A stretch of DNA of 64,000 nt from Epichloe hybrida (taxonomy: Eukaryota; Ascomycota; Sordariomycetes; Hypocreales; Clavicipitaceae): NCBI GenBank assembly GCA_019022495.1, contig JAFEKR010000015.1:186001-250000 (forward strand). The letters are read 5' to 3'. The notes below the pieces were generated by a model. It saw nothing but the letters and a program-made list of their open reading frames with translations, was not told the origin of the DNA and made no database searches. Position 1 is the stretch's first letter; every line of letters begins with the position of its first letter. The position numbers were made by a program, and so were the translations under genes. Below, one piece after another: positions 55,461 to 64,000 of this stretch.

Positions 55461-56836
55461 CTAAGCTGGACCATAAGCTGGGAACTTCTGGTACGAACCA
55501 TCGCAAGCTTCGGTTCTGAAATAGCCGCCATCTTGCCCCGTCAACTCGGTACCATTTGGAGCCATGATCTTCACAGACATGGCAACGTTGCCTCCCTTGT
55601 CACCCCAGGCGACTCGCACGGGGTAGTAGGTCCCCTGCTCAAGGTGCCTCGTCGTGTGAGTTTCGTCACCTGGCGGGGGAATATAAGTTCGCTCAATATC
55701 TGCATTGGCCCGGGTCCAGCCACTGAAAGCGTTCTGTCCCAGCCATACCAGAGCGATGTCATCGGCTTGCCCGAATACAAAGGTGTAGTTGCCTGTCTCG
55801 GGCGCCAAGAGAAATCCCTGGTGGATGACAGAAGCCAAGTTCGTGCCCAGGGGCTGACCGTAGAGGTTATGGGGATTGTTGATCAGCAAGCTGTTGGTTC
55901 GTCCATCGTGCTCCGGCTTCTGGCTTTTGAACGTGATGGGGTCATATTCTGCGAATGGCGGCGACTTGACGGTGCTCCAGGATGATGGACCTCGCCATTG
56001 CGCCCATTCAAAGCCAGGTTGCCCGCAAGAAGGTGGTTTTGGTATACATGCCCCATCCCCACAGAGCTGGTCGACGCCGCAATCGGAATCAGTCGAGCAA
56101 GGGCCGCATTTATCGTCCTTACATATCTGGGTGGCCTTGCAGTCTGAGTTCTTGGTGCATTCTGGAGGAGGCGTCGTGGTTGGAACGCACAGCCCCTTGA
56201 CGCACTCAAGCTTGTTGCTGTCACAGTCTGCATTGGCTGTGCAAGCTCCGCAGCTATTGTTTTTGCACACTTGACCGTTGCACTCGCGGTTGTGTTGGCA
56301 AGTGACAGTCGCTTTGCAGACATGATCGTTGCAAACCTGATTCTTGCCGCAGTCATCGTCAGAGGAGCACCTGCTGCATTTGTCATTGCATTGCATTTCA
56401 ACCACGATAAAAGGGCTGTTGGCACATTCGCCGAGACTCTCAATGTACTGCTCTATGTTAGACCGGGGAGCTTCAAAGGAATAGTTTTTCATGAATTTTT
56501 TTTCATGAAAACAGCGCGGGATGATACCTTTTTGAAGCGATCACACAAGTCATCCTTCAGGTTCCTGTCATCAATTGCCGTTTCGCAATCGCGCGAGCAC
56601 AGTTTCTGGGGTAGTTGTTAGCATGAAAGCCTGTTTGAAGAATGCCTCAGGCGTTATACCTCAATATCTGACGGCAAACGGTCTAAACCACAATCGTATC
56701 GCAGGGACTTGCATATCTTCCCCAGCACAAGAGTGTTTCGTGTGGACAACACAGATCCTGTCTTCAAGTCAGCCATGACGCCATGAAGCGCCAGTGCAAT
56801 AAGCAATTTGACTGGAAGAAGTGATATTCCGTTCAT
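55461..56836 (-). CDS. Secreted cysteine-rich protein with a C-terminal GLEYA/PA14-like adhesin domain
   Basis: Three exons: 56836-56660, 56605-56528, 56450-55461, giving 414 residues. Residues 1-22 are a signal peptide (LLPVKLLIALALHGVMA). The next part has paired cysteines (YDCGLDRL, KLCSRDCETA, DDLCDRF), then a run of about six short repeats of C-x-x-x-x-D-C type, for example CSSDDDCGKNQVCNDHVC and CSTDSDCGVDQLCGDGAC. The last ~190 residues start GFEWAQWRGPSSW and contain GFLLAPETGNYTFVFGQADD, IALVWLGQNAFSGW and ERTY, typical of GLEYA (PA14-related) lectin domains of fungal adhesins. In yeasts such domains bind glycans and promote cell-cell or host adhesion. No C-terminal GPI signal or transmembrane anchor is visible, so it is probably released or held through the Cys repeats. 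The exon-3 acceptor (TAGAG) is chosen by phase; it is slightly less certain. Confidence 0.85.
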
Positions 56837-57849
56837 GATGTGTATGGGCTTTCAAAGTTGTTCAACGGGGTTTCTATTGAGGGTGTGTGCTCTGGTGCGA
56901 GCCATGTAAGAAACGGATTCGTGAAGGCAAATACCCCCGATTTTATACATTTCCGGACCATAGTACACCAAGCTGTGGTGGTAATATAAACACAGCCAGG
57001 CCGTCTACAAACAAAACGAAGCGGCGAGGGTCTAGAGCCGAAGTGTGACAACATATCGGCGTCTCTTACCTGTTTGTGCATCGCTTCAAAAGAAAAAAAC
57101 AGGGCCGTAGGTTGGTTTCAGGGCTCTTGGGACAGTGTCACAAGATAGAATGTTCTACGTGGGCGAAGGCCATTCAAGCTGATCAATGATTGATGAAGAT
57201 CTCGGCTGGAAGCGACAACAAGACTGCAATGTCGCACACGATCTTGTACTCGCAACTGAATCAAGAGATTAGATGCGACAATTTGACATCGAGTCTTGCT
57301 GCTCATTTCCCATACAGGTTGCCAGGCAAGGCCTCTCGACTGGCTTCTGTCATTGGTATCAGTCTCGATTGTCTAGAGCCAATAAGAACGACTCAGATGT
57401 GTTGGAAAGAAACAATAAAGAAGATAATGGCCCGATAGATTGGGTTACTGAGACTAGTAGATCATACATAGCCTGGAAGATTATGTATAGGCGACACTTT
57501 TTGCAAGTAGTCGCTTCCCAACATAGGAGATACAGATGATAGCTGAGGTGAAACAGGACACATCAACCCTGTTTGTTCTTCGGAGGTGTGATATCATGTA
57601 AATTGATCGGACAGAGCGTACGATGGATGATATTCCACGTGACCGATTTGTTGTCTTTCAGCAATTGAATGAAGCTAAGGCGGTTGGTTAGGCATTACAA
57701 ATGGTGGTGGGTGACTTGTTGAAATATCTATCAGCGCATAAAGAACATCGAATACAATGCAAAAAAAGACAAGTCTCTCTTAGCACTTTCCAGTAGGAAA
57801 AAAGTTTCAGTACGGGTGTTGTGCATTCACAGCATGAGGGTCAAAAAAG
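56837..57849. other. Intergenic region, 1.0 kb, upstream of the GLEYA gene
   Basis: Promoter of the minus-strand GLEYA gene on the left; no open frame of note. It ends at the tRNA's T-run. Confidence 0.5.
57843..57848 (-). terminator. RNA polymerase III terminator (T6)
   Basis: Six T residues on the tRNA strand, one base after the discriminator base. Confidence 0.85.
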
Positions 57850-57941
57850 CGACCACGCCAGGAGTCGAACCTGGAATCTCTAGAGAGTTCAATACACACG
57901 ATAACCGAAATCTAGCGCCTTAGCCATTAGGCCACGCGGCC
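57850..57941 (-). tRNA. tRNA-Arg (anticodon UCG) with a 19-nt intron
   Basis: The minus strand folds as a tRNA. Acceptor stem GGCCGCG pairs with CGTGGTC (two G-U pairs), discriminator G. The D arm is GCC-TAATGGCTAA-GGC. The anticodon stem CTAGA/TCTAG carries loop TT-TCG-G, then a 19-nt intron after position 37, as usual in eukaryotes. The T arm is CCAGG-TTCGACT-CCTGG. Removing the intron leaves 73 nt. A box (TGGCCTAATGGC) and B box (GGTTCGACTCC) are intact. Confidence 0.95.
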
Positions 57942-58643
57942 GATAGAAGCTGATTATGTATCAGTTACTATAAATTATTTGTACTCGTTACCAGTGAATG
58001 TGATATCACTGGTGTTATCCGGAGCGACAAAGTTCTGTACAGAGCAAGTGTCTCAGCGTCCATCTCTGAACAGTCTACGAGCAAATCTCATATTCAACAC
58101 TGGGGGACTCGCGTGCCCTGTCACACTGAGTTGTTGAAAGACTTGTGCACTGAGAATCGATGACGTTTGTACAGCCTGCCAGTCTCGCGATCGAGTTGTT
58201 CAGCCATCTCAAACCATTGGAACTCTTGCAAGACATGGGCTCCCTCCCTTCTCTGAAAGAATAAGGCGGTGAAATATTATAACTTTGATTGTTACAGCGC
58301 GACCTGGCAAGCTGAACGCAATGGATTCGGGTGGGCCTTTGCCAGCTGTTGACGGTTTCAGCAGGTGCGCAGCAGGTGCGCGGATTTATTTTCCTTCTCC
58401 TTTTAGAAAGCCCCAGCATCTTATGGATTCCAGATTGAACCTGGGCTTCACTCTCTTTTATTCTTCTCTTGTTTTCAGACACCATTTCGCGGTCCAACGG
58501 CTTTGACAAGATCCAACGGGAGCAAGATTTCTCTCAACGAGCTGTAAGACTATCGATTTCCGAATCGAACGTGATTACACCTTCATATCTTGTTTTGTTG
58601 GAAGGCCTACTTGGTAACAAGGCCACTGATCTGCGATCTGAAT
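57942..58643. other. Intergenic region, 0.7 kb, between tRNA-Arg and the GNAT-like gene
   Basis: Upstream region of the GNAT-like gene. A minus-strand frame of 144 codons (58075-58509) shows no family features. A tandem GCGCAGCAGGT duplication lies near 58365-58382. Confidence 0.5.
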
Positions 58644-60383
58644 ATGGCTTCGCCGATGGCAAAGGTTTCGTCAGCGACGCCTCTCAAAAATCACGAGAGT
58701 CTTTCCAAGATCTGCGAACAAATGAAGTTGTGGATTAATGGCTCACCTCCTACCAAAAAGAGTATCATTTGTTCGGGAAGCTCATCGCCATCTGCTGAAT
58801 CGACAGCTGCAGTTATCGAAGTGGGAGGAAATATTCCCAAATCACTCGATCGGAGTGATGCCAGTGCCCAACAACCAGATGGCCATGAGCCAGATGACCA
58901 AAAAAACAGAAACGACGAATCAGACCTCTCAGGGTCACAACCTGATGGTAGTATTCAAGAAGGCATCCATGGTTCAATCTCTGAAATTGAAAGGTCTGCA
59001 AAAGACACACTCGACGGGCCACTGCCGGTACCACTGCATGTAATTCGAGCGGCGATGCCTTCTCCCCCTGGCCTTGAATCAAAAACTGGCCTTGGCGATG
59101 AGGGCTGGAGTATAAGCAGTATCTGTCCTTCCGAACACGCAGACCAGAATGTCAAGTTTAATCCAGACGTTCCGAATCAAGTTGATTCTGCGAATCAAGA
59201 TGCGGCAACTCGGGAAGATTTCCATGAGAATTGCGAGGGACATACATCAAAACGCGGTCATCAACCTGTGGAGGCTTGGCTTATCAAATACCTGACGTCG
59301 CCGTCCTTGTTGATTCCTCACGGCGACCTTGAGGATCCAATCAATATTCGCTGTGACATAGATCCTGATGAGGGCAAGTTCCTTCCGACAATTATTCAGC
59401 CTGAAACTGTCCAAGGTACGAGACAAGGACCTTGCAGAGACTATAATGACATTATTTGGCGACAAATAAATATGACGGCTGAACTTCACATAAAGAAAGA
59501 GCTCAGAAGCCGCGAAAACATGGCCAAGACCTTGGAAATGGCTCTCACTAATGAAACTCTTGGCATCCGGCCTCCTGGTTCTTGGCCCTCGATCGAATCC
59601 GAAATAGACTGGCCAGCCGCAAAATGCATGGTGCGCCCCGCGATCCAGTCAGATTACCCCGCTATTGCAAAGATAATCAATGAGGAAAATAGGTACTCAT
59701 TAGGATCAGAGATCGACGAGAGCTTTGAGATAACTGCCGAGGGCGTGGCCCATATTTGGGACGAATGCTGTGCTGACAGCCGCCCGTTCATCGTTGTTAC
59801 GCCGGCTGAGGAAGACTTCCTAGATCGATCGAAGTGGCCGAAGCATTCCGAAAAAGTTTATGACGAGTTTGCTCGGTATATGGCAGAGCAGCCAAGACCC
59901 AATCTGCCCGTAGTTGGCTTTGCCTTCGTCACAAATTCTCGGCTTAGCCTGGATGGTCGTCCTTGCCCCCTGGCGCGATACTCAGGGCGTCTGACTTTGA
60001 TAGTACATCCAGCTCATCGAAACAAGTTGTACGGTTCCGCCCTCTTAGACCGCATTTTAATATCCATATCTTCATTCCACACAAGCGTCGTCGACCATGA
60101 ATGGAAGCTCAACAAGGAAAAATTTCAAGGCATCTATGAATTTCCCGCCAGTCGCAATGTGCGACAGTACACGCATCTTCATGTGGAAGTGATTGAACCA
60201 CACGACAAGGAAAGAACCGATGAGCCGAAGACCCATTTTTTGAGAAAATTTGACTTTGAAGAAGTCGGTCGCTTCACAGACGGCTTGGTAGCAGAGGATG
60301 ACCAGCGACAGATGCATTGGCAAGACCTGGTGACTTGGACGCGTATTATTACACCAACTACAAAGATTGTCGGCAGATATTAG
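58644..60383 (+). CDS. GNAT-like N-acetyltransferase domain protein with a long N-terminal extension
   Basis: An intronless frame of 579 residues from ATG 58644 (MASPMAKVSSATPLKNH); an in-frame ATG at 58590 gives 18 more residues that look less natural. The C-terminal half has the GNAT pattern: CMVRPAIQSDYPAIAKIINE (strand 1 and helix 1), LPVVGFAFVTNSRL (strand 4), and RYSGRLTLIVHPAHRNKLYG followed by SALLDRILISI, where the acetyl-CoA loop would be expected (family form Q/R-x-x-G-x-G/A). The loop HRNKLYGSAL keeps G-S-A but has Asn-Lys in front, so activity is uncertain. Residues 1-250 are polar and disordered-looking, with DDQKNRNDESDLSGSQPDGS. The substrate cannot be told. Confidence 0.7.
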   Translation: MASPMAKVSSATPLKNHESLSKICEQMKLWINGSPPTKKSIICSGSSSPSAESTAAVIEVGGNIPKSLDRSDASAQQPDGHEPDDQKNRNDESDLSGSQPDGSIQEGIHGSISEIERSAKDTLDGPLPVPLHVIRAAMPSPPGLESKTGLGDEGWSISSICPSEHADQNVKFNPDVPNQVDSANQDAATREDFHENCEGHTSKRGHQPVEAWLIKYLTSPSLLIPHGDLEDPINIRCDIDPDEGKFLPTIIQPETVQGTRQGPCRDYNDIIWRQINMTAELHIKKELRSRENMAKTLEMALTNETLGIRPPGSWPSIESEIDWPAAKCMVRPAIQSDYPAIAKIINEENRYSLGSEIDESFEITAEGVAHIWDECCADSRPFIVVTPAEEDFLDRSKWPKHSEKVYDEFARYMAEQPRPNLPVVGFAFVTNSRLSLDGRPCPLARYSGRLTLIVHPAHRNKLYGSALLDRILISISSFHTSVVDHEWKLNKEKFQGIYEFPASRNVRQYTHLHVEVIEPHDKERTDEPKTHFLRKFDFEEVGRFTDGLVAEDDQRQMHWQDLVTWTRIITPTTKIVGRY

Positions 60384-61381
60384 TTCAATGTGAAAGATGA
60401 GCAGTTGAGTCAAGGTGCTGGTCGCAAGAAATCTCGAAATGCCTTATTGAGCAATTCTTGTCACAAAGACAGAACGAAAATTCGATACCGGATGAGGCCA
60501 TTCATTCCGTGGTATAGTGCGGCTATGGTTTGGAACGACGAATGTGGAACAATGTTTGAGAGGGTTATTGGCTGAGGGATCTCATGTTGTACAAGTATTA
60601 TGAAATAGTTGCTGCTGATACGCTCAAGGTTGCGAATGAAGGAAACAGTTGAGAACAGGTCGGCATGATTAGACCGATGGATAAGACTGAACAATTGAGT
60701 TGACATGAATGACATCGAAGAAGAAAAATAGCAAAGACCTGAGAAATCAATAGTTTGAGAATGAAGCATAGGCCTACTAAATGAGTACTCATCTAAAGAA
60801 ATTTGTTATCGCCAAGATTCGACAATCAATTAGAGCGGCCGAAAAGCAAACTTTAGGAGTTAGTGAAAGAATGACCCACTCGTCCTCTCATTAGGGGAAG
60901 TCCAGGTATGCGGTTGAACTTCTACATGCATGAAGGAATGATAATGTAACGGCAAGGACGTACTCGTCGATGAGGGCGAAGTCTTCGAAAATCGACAGCT
61001 GGCACAAATCCAAACTCGGTAATCGTTTGACGACTTATATCCTGCAAAGTAGCCAATGCGAGCTTTCGGGAGCTTTCGGCTCTAGCTTCTTCTTCCGGTC
61101 CAGTCTCAGCTGTGCGTTTAATGTCATTGCAAACGCTTTGCACCCACAAGTCATGGGGTCGCAGTGTCGGCGAGGCACCACCTTGGTGCTGAACAGAGCC
61201 AATCACGTGTGGTCGAAGAATACGTCGCACTTGATACCCGACTTTTGACATGGAGCTCCAAGTACGATAGCTTGAGCAGCACAGCAAGAATTACGCGTTT
61301 TCTTTTTCCACAGAGAAACTCGAGTTTCTGCTCAAAGTTTATAAAGAGGCTTGCGACTCCCAGTACTGCACTTCAGTCGTC
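60384..61381. other. Intergenic region, 1.0 kb, upstream of ARL2
   Basis: Mostly AT-rich. A minus-strand frame at 60922-61287 (121 codons; from an internal Met at about 61250, MSKVGYQVRRILRPHVIG) has fairly even composition and could be an unrecognised small gene, but there is no family match, so it is not called. Confidence 0.45.
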
Positions 61382-62276
61382 ATGTTGTCCATTCTGCGAA
61401 AAGCCCGACTCAAGGATAAAGAGATGAGAATATTGATGTTGTGCGTTGTCCCTGCCTGAGTAATACTTCGTGCCTGAGTCCGGAACAGTCTCGTTGAGCT
61501 AATTGAGATATTCAAGAGGTCTTGATAATGCCGGAAAGACCACTATTGTCAAAAAGATCATGGGTGAGGACGTCAACACAGTCAGCCCAACACTGGGGTT
61601 CATCATCAAGACTATCGATTACGACGGGTGAGTCTTACACCGGCGCTCTGGCACCAGGGGTCACTGCTTACTCATTTATTTTAGATACAAGTTAAATATC
61701 TGTGAGTCATCTGCGAGGAGAGAAGTCCACTCGAGAAGAATTGGGGGGTAAGCAATTACTGACAAGAGCAGGGGACGTCGGTGGTCAAAAAACGCTGCGA
61801 TCGTATTGGCGCAACTACTTTGAGAAGACGGACGCTTTGATATGGGTTGTCGACGCTACGGATCGTCTCAGAACCGAAGATTGCAGGGAGGAACTACATG
61901 GGCTACTACTGGAGGAGGTGTGTCACAGCTCATCGGTGGCATTTATTTTTCTTCCTCCCAGTCTATGTGCATAACGCGTTACTGACGAAACTGAAGCGCC
62001 TGTCTGGAGCAAGTTTGCTCATCTTCTCCAACAAGACCGATGTGGAGGGTTGCATGGATGAACAAGAAATACGGACGGTAAGACTCCAAGTGGCTCTGGA
62101 GTGAAGTTTCCATGTTGGGATTGGCCCTGATTCTTGTTTTCCAGGCTTTGCGTTTGGACGAAATTCGCTCGCACCAATGGCATGTTCTGCGATGCAGTGC
62201 CATGACGGGGAAGAATCTACAAGAAGGTCTGGCCTGGGTAGTGGCAGATGCGAAAAAGAGACTGTTTCTCTATTGA
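61382..62276 (+). CDS. ADP-ribosylation factor-like GTPase Arl2
   Basis: Six exons: 61382-61440, 61517-61627, 61685-61701, 61772-61917, 61997-62077, 62145-62276, giving 181 residues. GTP-binding motifs are clear after splicing: GLDNAGKTT (P-loop, spanning intron 1), SPTLGF (switch I), IWDVGGQKT (switch II, Trp codon split by intron 3), and FSNKTD (N-K-x-D), then [29 protein letters not shown] and [11 protein letters not shown] are typical of fungal Arl2/Alp41. Arl2 acts with tubulin cofactor D in tubulin folding and microtubule dynamics. The N-terminus [14 protein letters not shown] lacks the Gly2 myristoylation site of Arf proteins. Exon 3 is only 17 nt. Confidence 0.95.
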
Positions 62277-62872
62277 TTGACGCATGCCGAAAATTGAAAG
62301 AAGAACACTGCACGCAAACGTGGCACTCGACGGCCGAATTTATAGTGGTGTTTTTTGAAGAGATGGAAATATTCACAAGAGCCTGTGTCTCTCACCAACG
62401 CAGGATGGCCAGCCGACAAGATGCCACCGCACACCATGGCTAACAAACAAGCCTGCCATTAGGCCATTATAATGCAAATTTGGGAAAGTCGCACAGTGTA
62501 TGGACATTTTACAAAGCCAGCTTCCTGTTTCTCTTCCCTTCACAAAAGGTCCACCTACAGCCCACAACGAAAGCAGCCGCGTGGCCACTGACCAGTCATG
62601 CACTTTGGATGTGAGCGGGATGCGAAGAGGTTCAGGCCCGGAAAGCTCAAGTGTGGGATCGATTGAATACCACCAGGCTCGGTTCGAGGAACCTGTTCAT
62701 ACCTCCATCTAATCCTTCATCATATATGGCGTTCCGGAAGGTTCAGGCGTTCCTTCACGGCTCGCCTCCTCTGTGCAATATTTGAGTCACGAGCATTCGT
62801 GAACCTGCTCACAGGACGGGGGAAGTGGCATAACCGGCACAATCGACGACATCAAACCTCAATCTCAATATT

Positions 62873-63089
62873 GAAACTCGTCAAATAAAGGAACCATCGT
62901 CGAGGAGCTTCCCGCAGCCCATATAATGCTCTGATCATCTTCTAGAGACAACCTTTTGTATTTGTACCCGTCTTTTGGGGCTTACAAAAGACGGGTACAA
63001 ATACAAAAGGTTGTCTCTAGAAGATGATCAGAGCATTATATGGGCTGCGGGAAGCTCCTCGACGATGGTTCCTTTATTTGACGAGTTTC
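62873..63089. repeat. Perfect inverted repeat: 105-bp arms, 7-bp spacer
   Basis: The left arm 62873-62977 and right arm 62985-63089 are exact reverse complements over all 105 bases, separated by GGGCTTA. I compared the arms base by base and found no mismatch. Both arms encode the same reverse-transcriptase fragment in opposite directions. Confidence 0.97.
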
Positions 63090-63236
63090 CTTTTGAAGGC
63101 TTTGCTGGCTTTGATCTTCTCAATGGTTTTCTGCTCCGTCTCCTTCCTCTTGGACGATTGGGTAACAGTCTTTCACTTGTGGCATTTATGCTACGGTGAA
63201 CGAATCCGACACCTTAACGTGACAGAAAGATCCTGA
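63024..63236 (+). pseudogene. Fragment of a Ty1/Copia-type reverse transcriptase
   Basis: The frame from 63024 begins MIRALYGLREAPRRWFLYLT, matching the Copia reverse-transcriptase signature (x-ALYGLKQ-x-PR-x-W). Similarity fades after about 25 residues, where a neighbouring frame (GFAGFDLLNGF) resembles the next LGF block, suggesting a frameshift. Upstream of 63024 the frame is closed by TAG. No LTR, integrase or intact YVDD motif was found. The first 22 codons lie inside the right arm of the palindrome. Confidence 0.65.
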
Positions 63237-64000
63237 TCGTGCTAGTTGAACATGATTCAAAGATTAGTTCTCGGAAACCTGGTACCGTAGCTCCAAGGTT
63301 CTTTGCAACGCATGATAAGTCATGTATATCGTATCGACATAATAGGCCATGGAAGAGGTGCAATTATTAGGCTGACTAGTCTTCTCTCAAACGTGTTTCA
63401 CTTTTAGATGATGAGTATCTGGTGAAGAACATTAGACGTTGAATTCGTAGGATGTTTCTTCAACTACGGATTTTTGAGGACATCAACAAGCGCTGCGAAC
63501 GCGTTGGATTTGACAATAATGGTGACTTATCTATACTGCTCTGGATAAACAGGGACAGATGGTATGAGGCTGCACAACACAAGTTTAAGCTTACGATGCA
63601 TACATATATCTATGCAAGTAGAATCATTGTTGACCAATGAGAGGGGTTTAGAATAGTAAGAGTTCGTGGAGTTCGTGGAGTTTGAGGAGTTCGTGTGCAA
63701 GGTTGCTCTCGTGTTTTTTAATGGGGGCCCCGTCTTGTATCCGCTTTCCGTCATCTGTGGACTAGAATTGCCCTTGTTTGGTCCGTTCACCCCTCCCTCC
63801 AAACGGGACCCTCGAAAAGTGAACATCAGACATTCTCGTGAAGTCTAGGACAAACACGAGAAGGCGACTTTTTTCTCTTCCTTTGCCGTGGTCGTTACTC
63901 TTCCCTTTTTATCTCGTTCCTTTGGTTCCGCACTTTTCTCGCAGATTATTCCCATCATGAACTGTTGATCCTAGTTGCTATCTGCATGCATTGACACACG

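Larger units (their letters stand above)
62277..64000. other. Right-end region, 1.7 kb, with degenerate retrotransposon sequence
   Basis: No intact gene recognised. It contains the 217-bp palindrome (62873-63089) with a Copia-type reverse-transcriptase fragment. A short GAGTTCGTG repeat lies at 63660-63695. Confidence 0.5.

Noticed and set aside
60922..61287. 121-codon minus-strand frame upstream of ARL2
   Set aside because: Even composition but no known domain, and it lies where the ARL2 promoter is expected; left uncalled.
1..64000. CRISPR array, bacterial operon or provirus
   Set aside because: Spliceosomal introns throughout and fungal gene families; no spaced direct repeats or viral genes.

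Overview
This window is nuclear DNA of a filamentous ascomycete. The genes have short introns (about 60 to 270 nt, one of 516 nt) with GTAAGT-like donors, CTAAC or CTGAC branch sites and CAG or TAG acceptors. The set (PacC, Stb3, Zn(II)2Cys6 regulator, GLEYA adhesin, Ecl1-type protein) fits Pezizomycotina. Gene content and style suggest Sordariomycetes, probably Hypocreales, but the sequence alone does not fix the species.

Layout, left to right. The minus-strand 3' part of an Ecl1-family zinc protein is cut by the left edge (1-780). After 3.8 kb without a gene comes DNA topoisomerase III (4614-6908, +). Next are an Stb3-like RRPE-binding regulator (10166-11215, +) and the pH regulator PacC (14882-17000, +), which has a long upstream region rich in PacC-type hexamers. 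A secreted protein with two matching eight-cysteine modules around an 11-residue repeat follows (18725-19672, +). A regulator with two tandem Zn(II)2Cys6 clusters (22074-25319, +) faces a single-pass membrane protein (27138-27845, -). About 5.8 kb of low-complexity DNA leads to a Puf3-like Pumilio protein (33666-37053, +), a DUF1640/FMP32-like mitochondrial protein (38255-39660, +), the kinetochore protein Nnf1 (40118-40855, +) and a PH-domain protein (41558-42892, -).

The right third is denser and more housekeeping in character: a G3BP/Nxt3-like protein (46202-47960, -), ribosome assembly factor Mrt4 (49483-50327, +), U1-70K (51166-52740, -) divergent from mitochondrial ribosomal protein mL43 (53080-53622, +), triosephosphate isomerase (53974-55036, -), a secreted GLEYA-domain protein (55461-56836, -), an intron-containing tRNA-Arg(UCG) (57850-57941, -), a GNAT-like protein (58644-60383, +) and Arl2 (61382-62276, +). 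The window ends in a degenerate region with a Copia-type reverse-transcriptase fragment duplicated as a perfect 105-bp inverted repeat.

The genes do not form a pathway or biosynthetic cluster. Several post-transcriptional regulators occur (Pumilio, G3BP-like, U1-70K), with DNA and chromosome factors (Top3, Nnf1) and transcription factors. The most novel-looking items are the secreted repeat protein, the double-cluster regulator, the perfect palindrome, a dispersed intergenic palindrome family (TACGGATCCGTA / TACGGAGTA), a possible poison exon in U1-70K, and two stop-free in-frame introns that would be mistaken for coding sequence. Exon boundaries were read by hand from splice signals, reading phase and family conservation; no alignment or transcript data were used.
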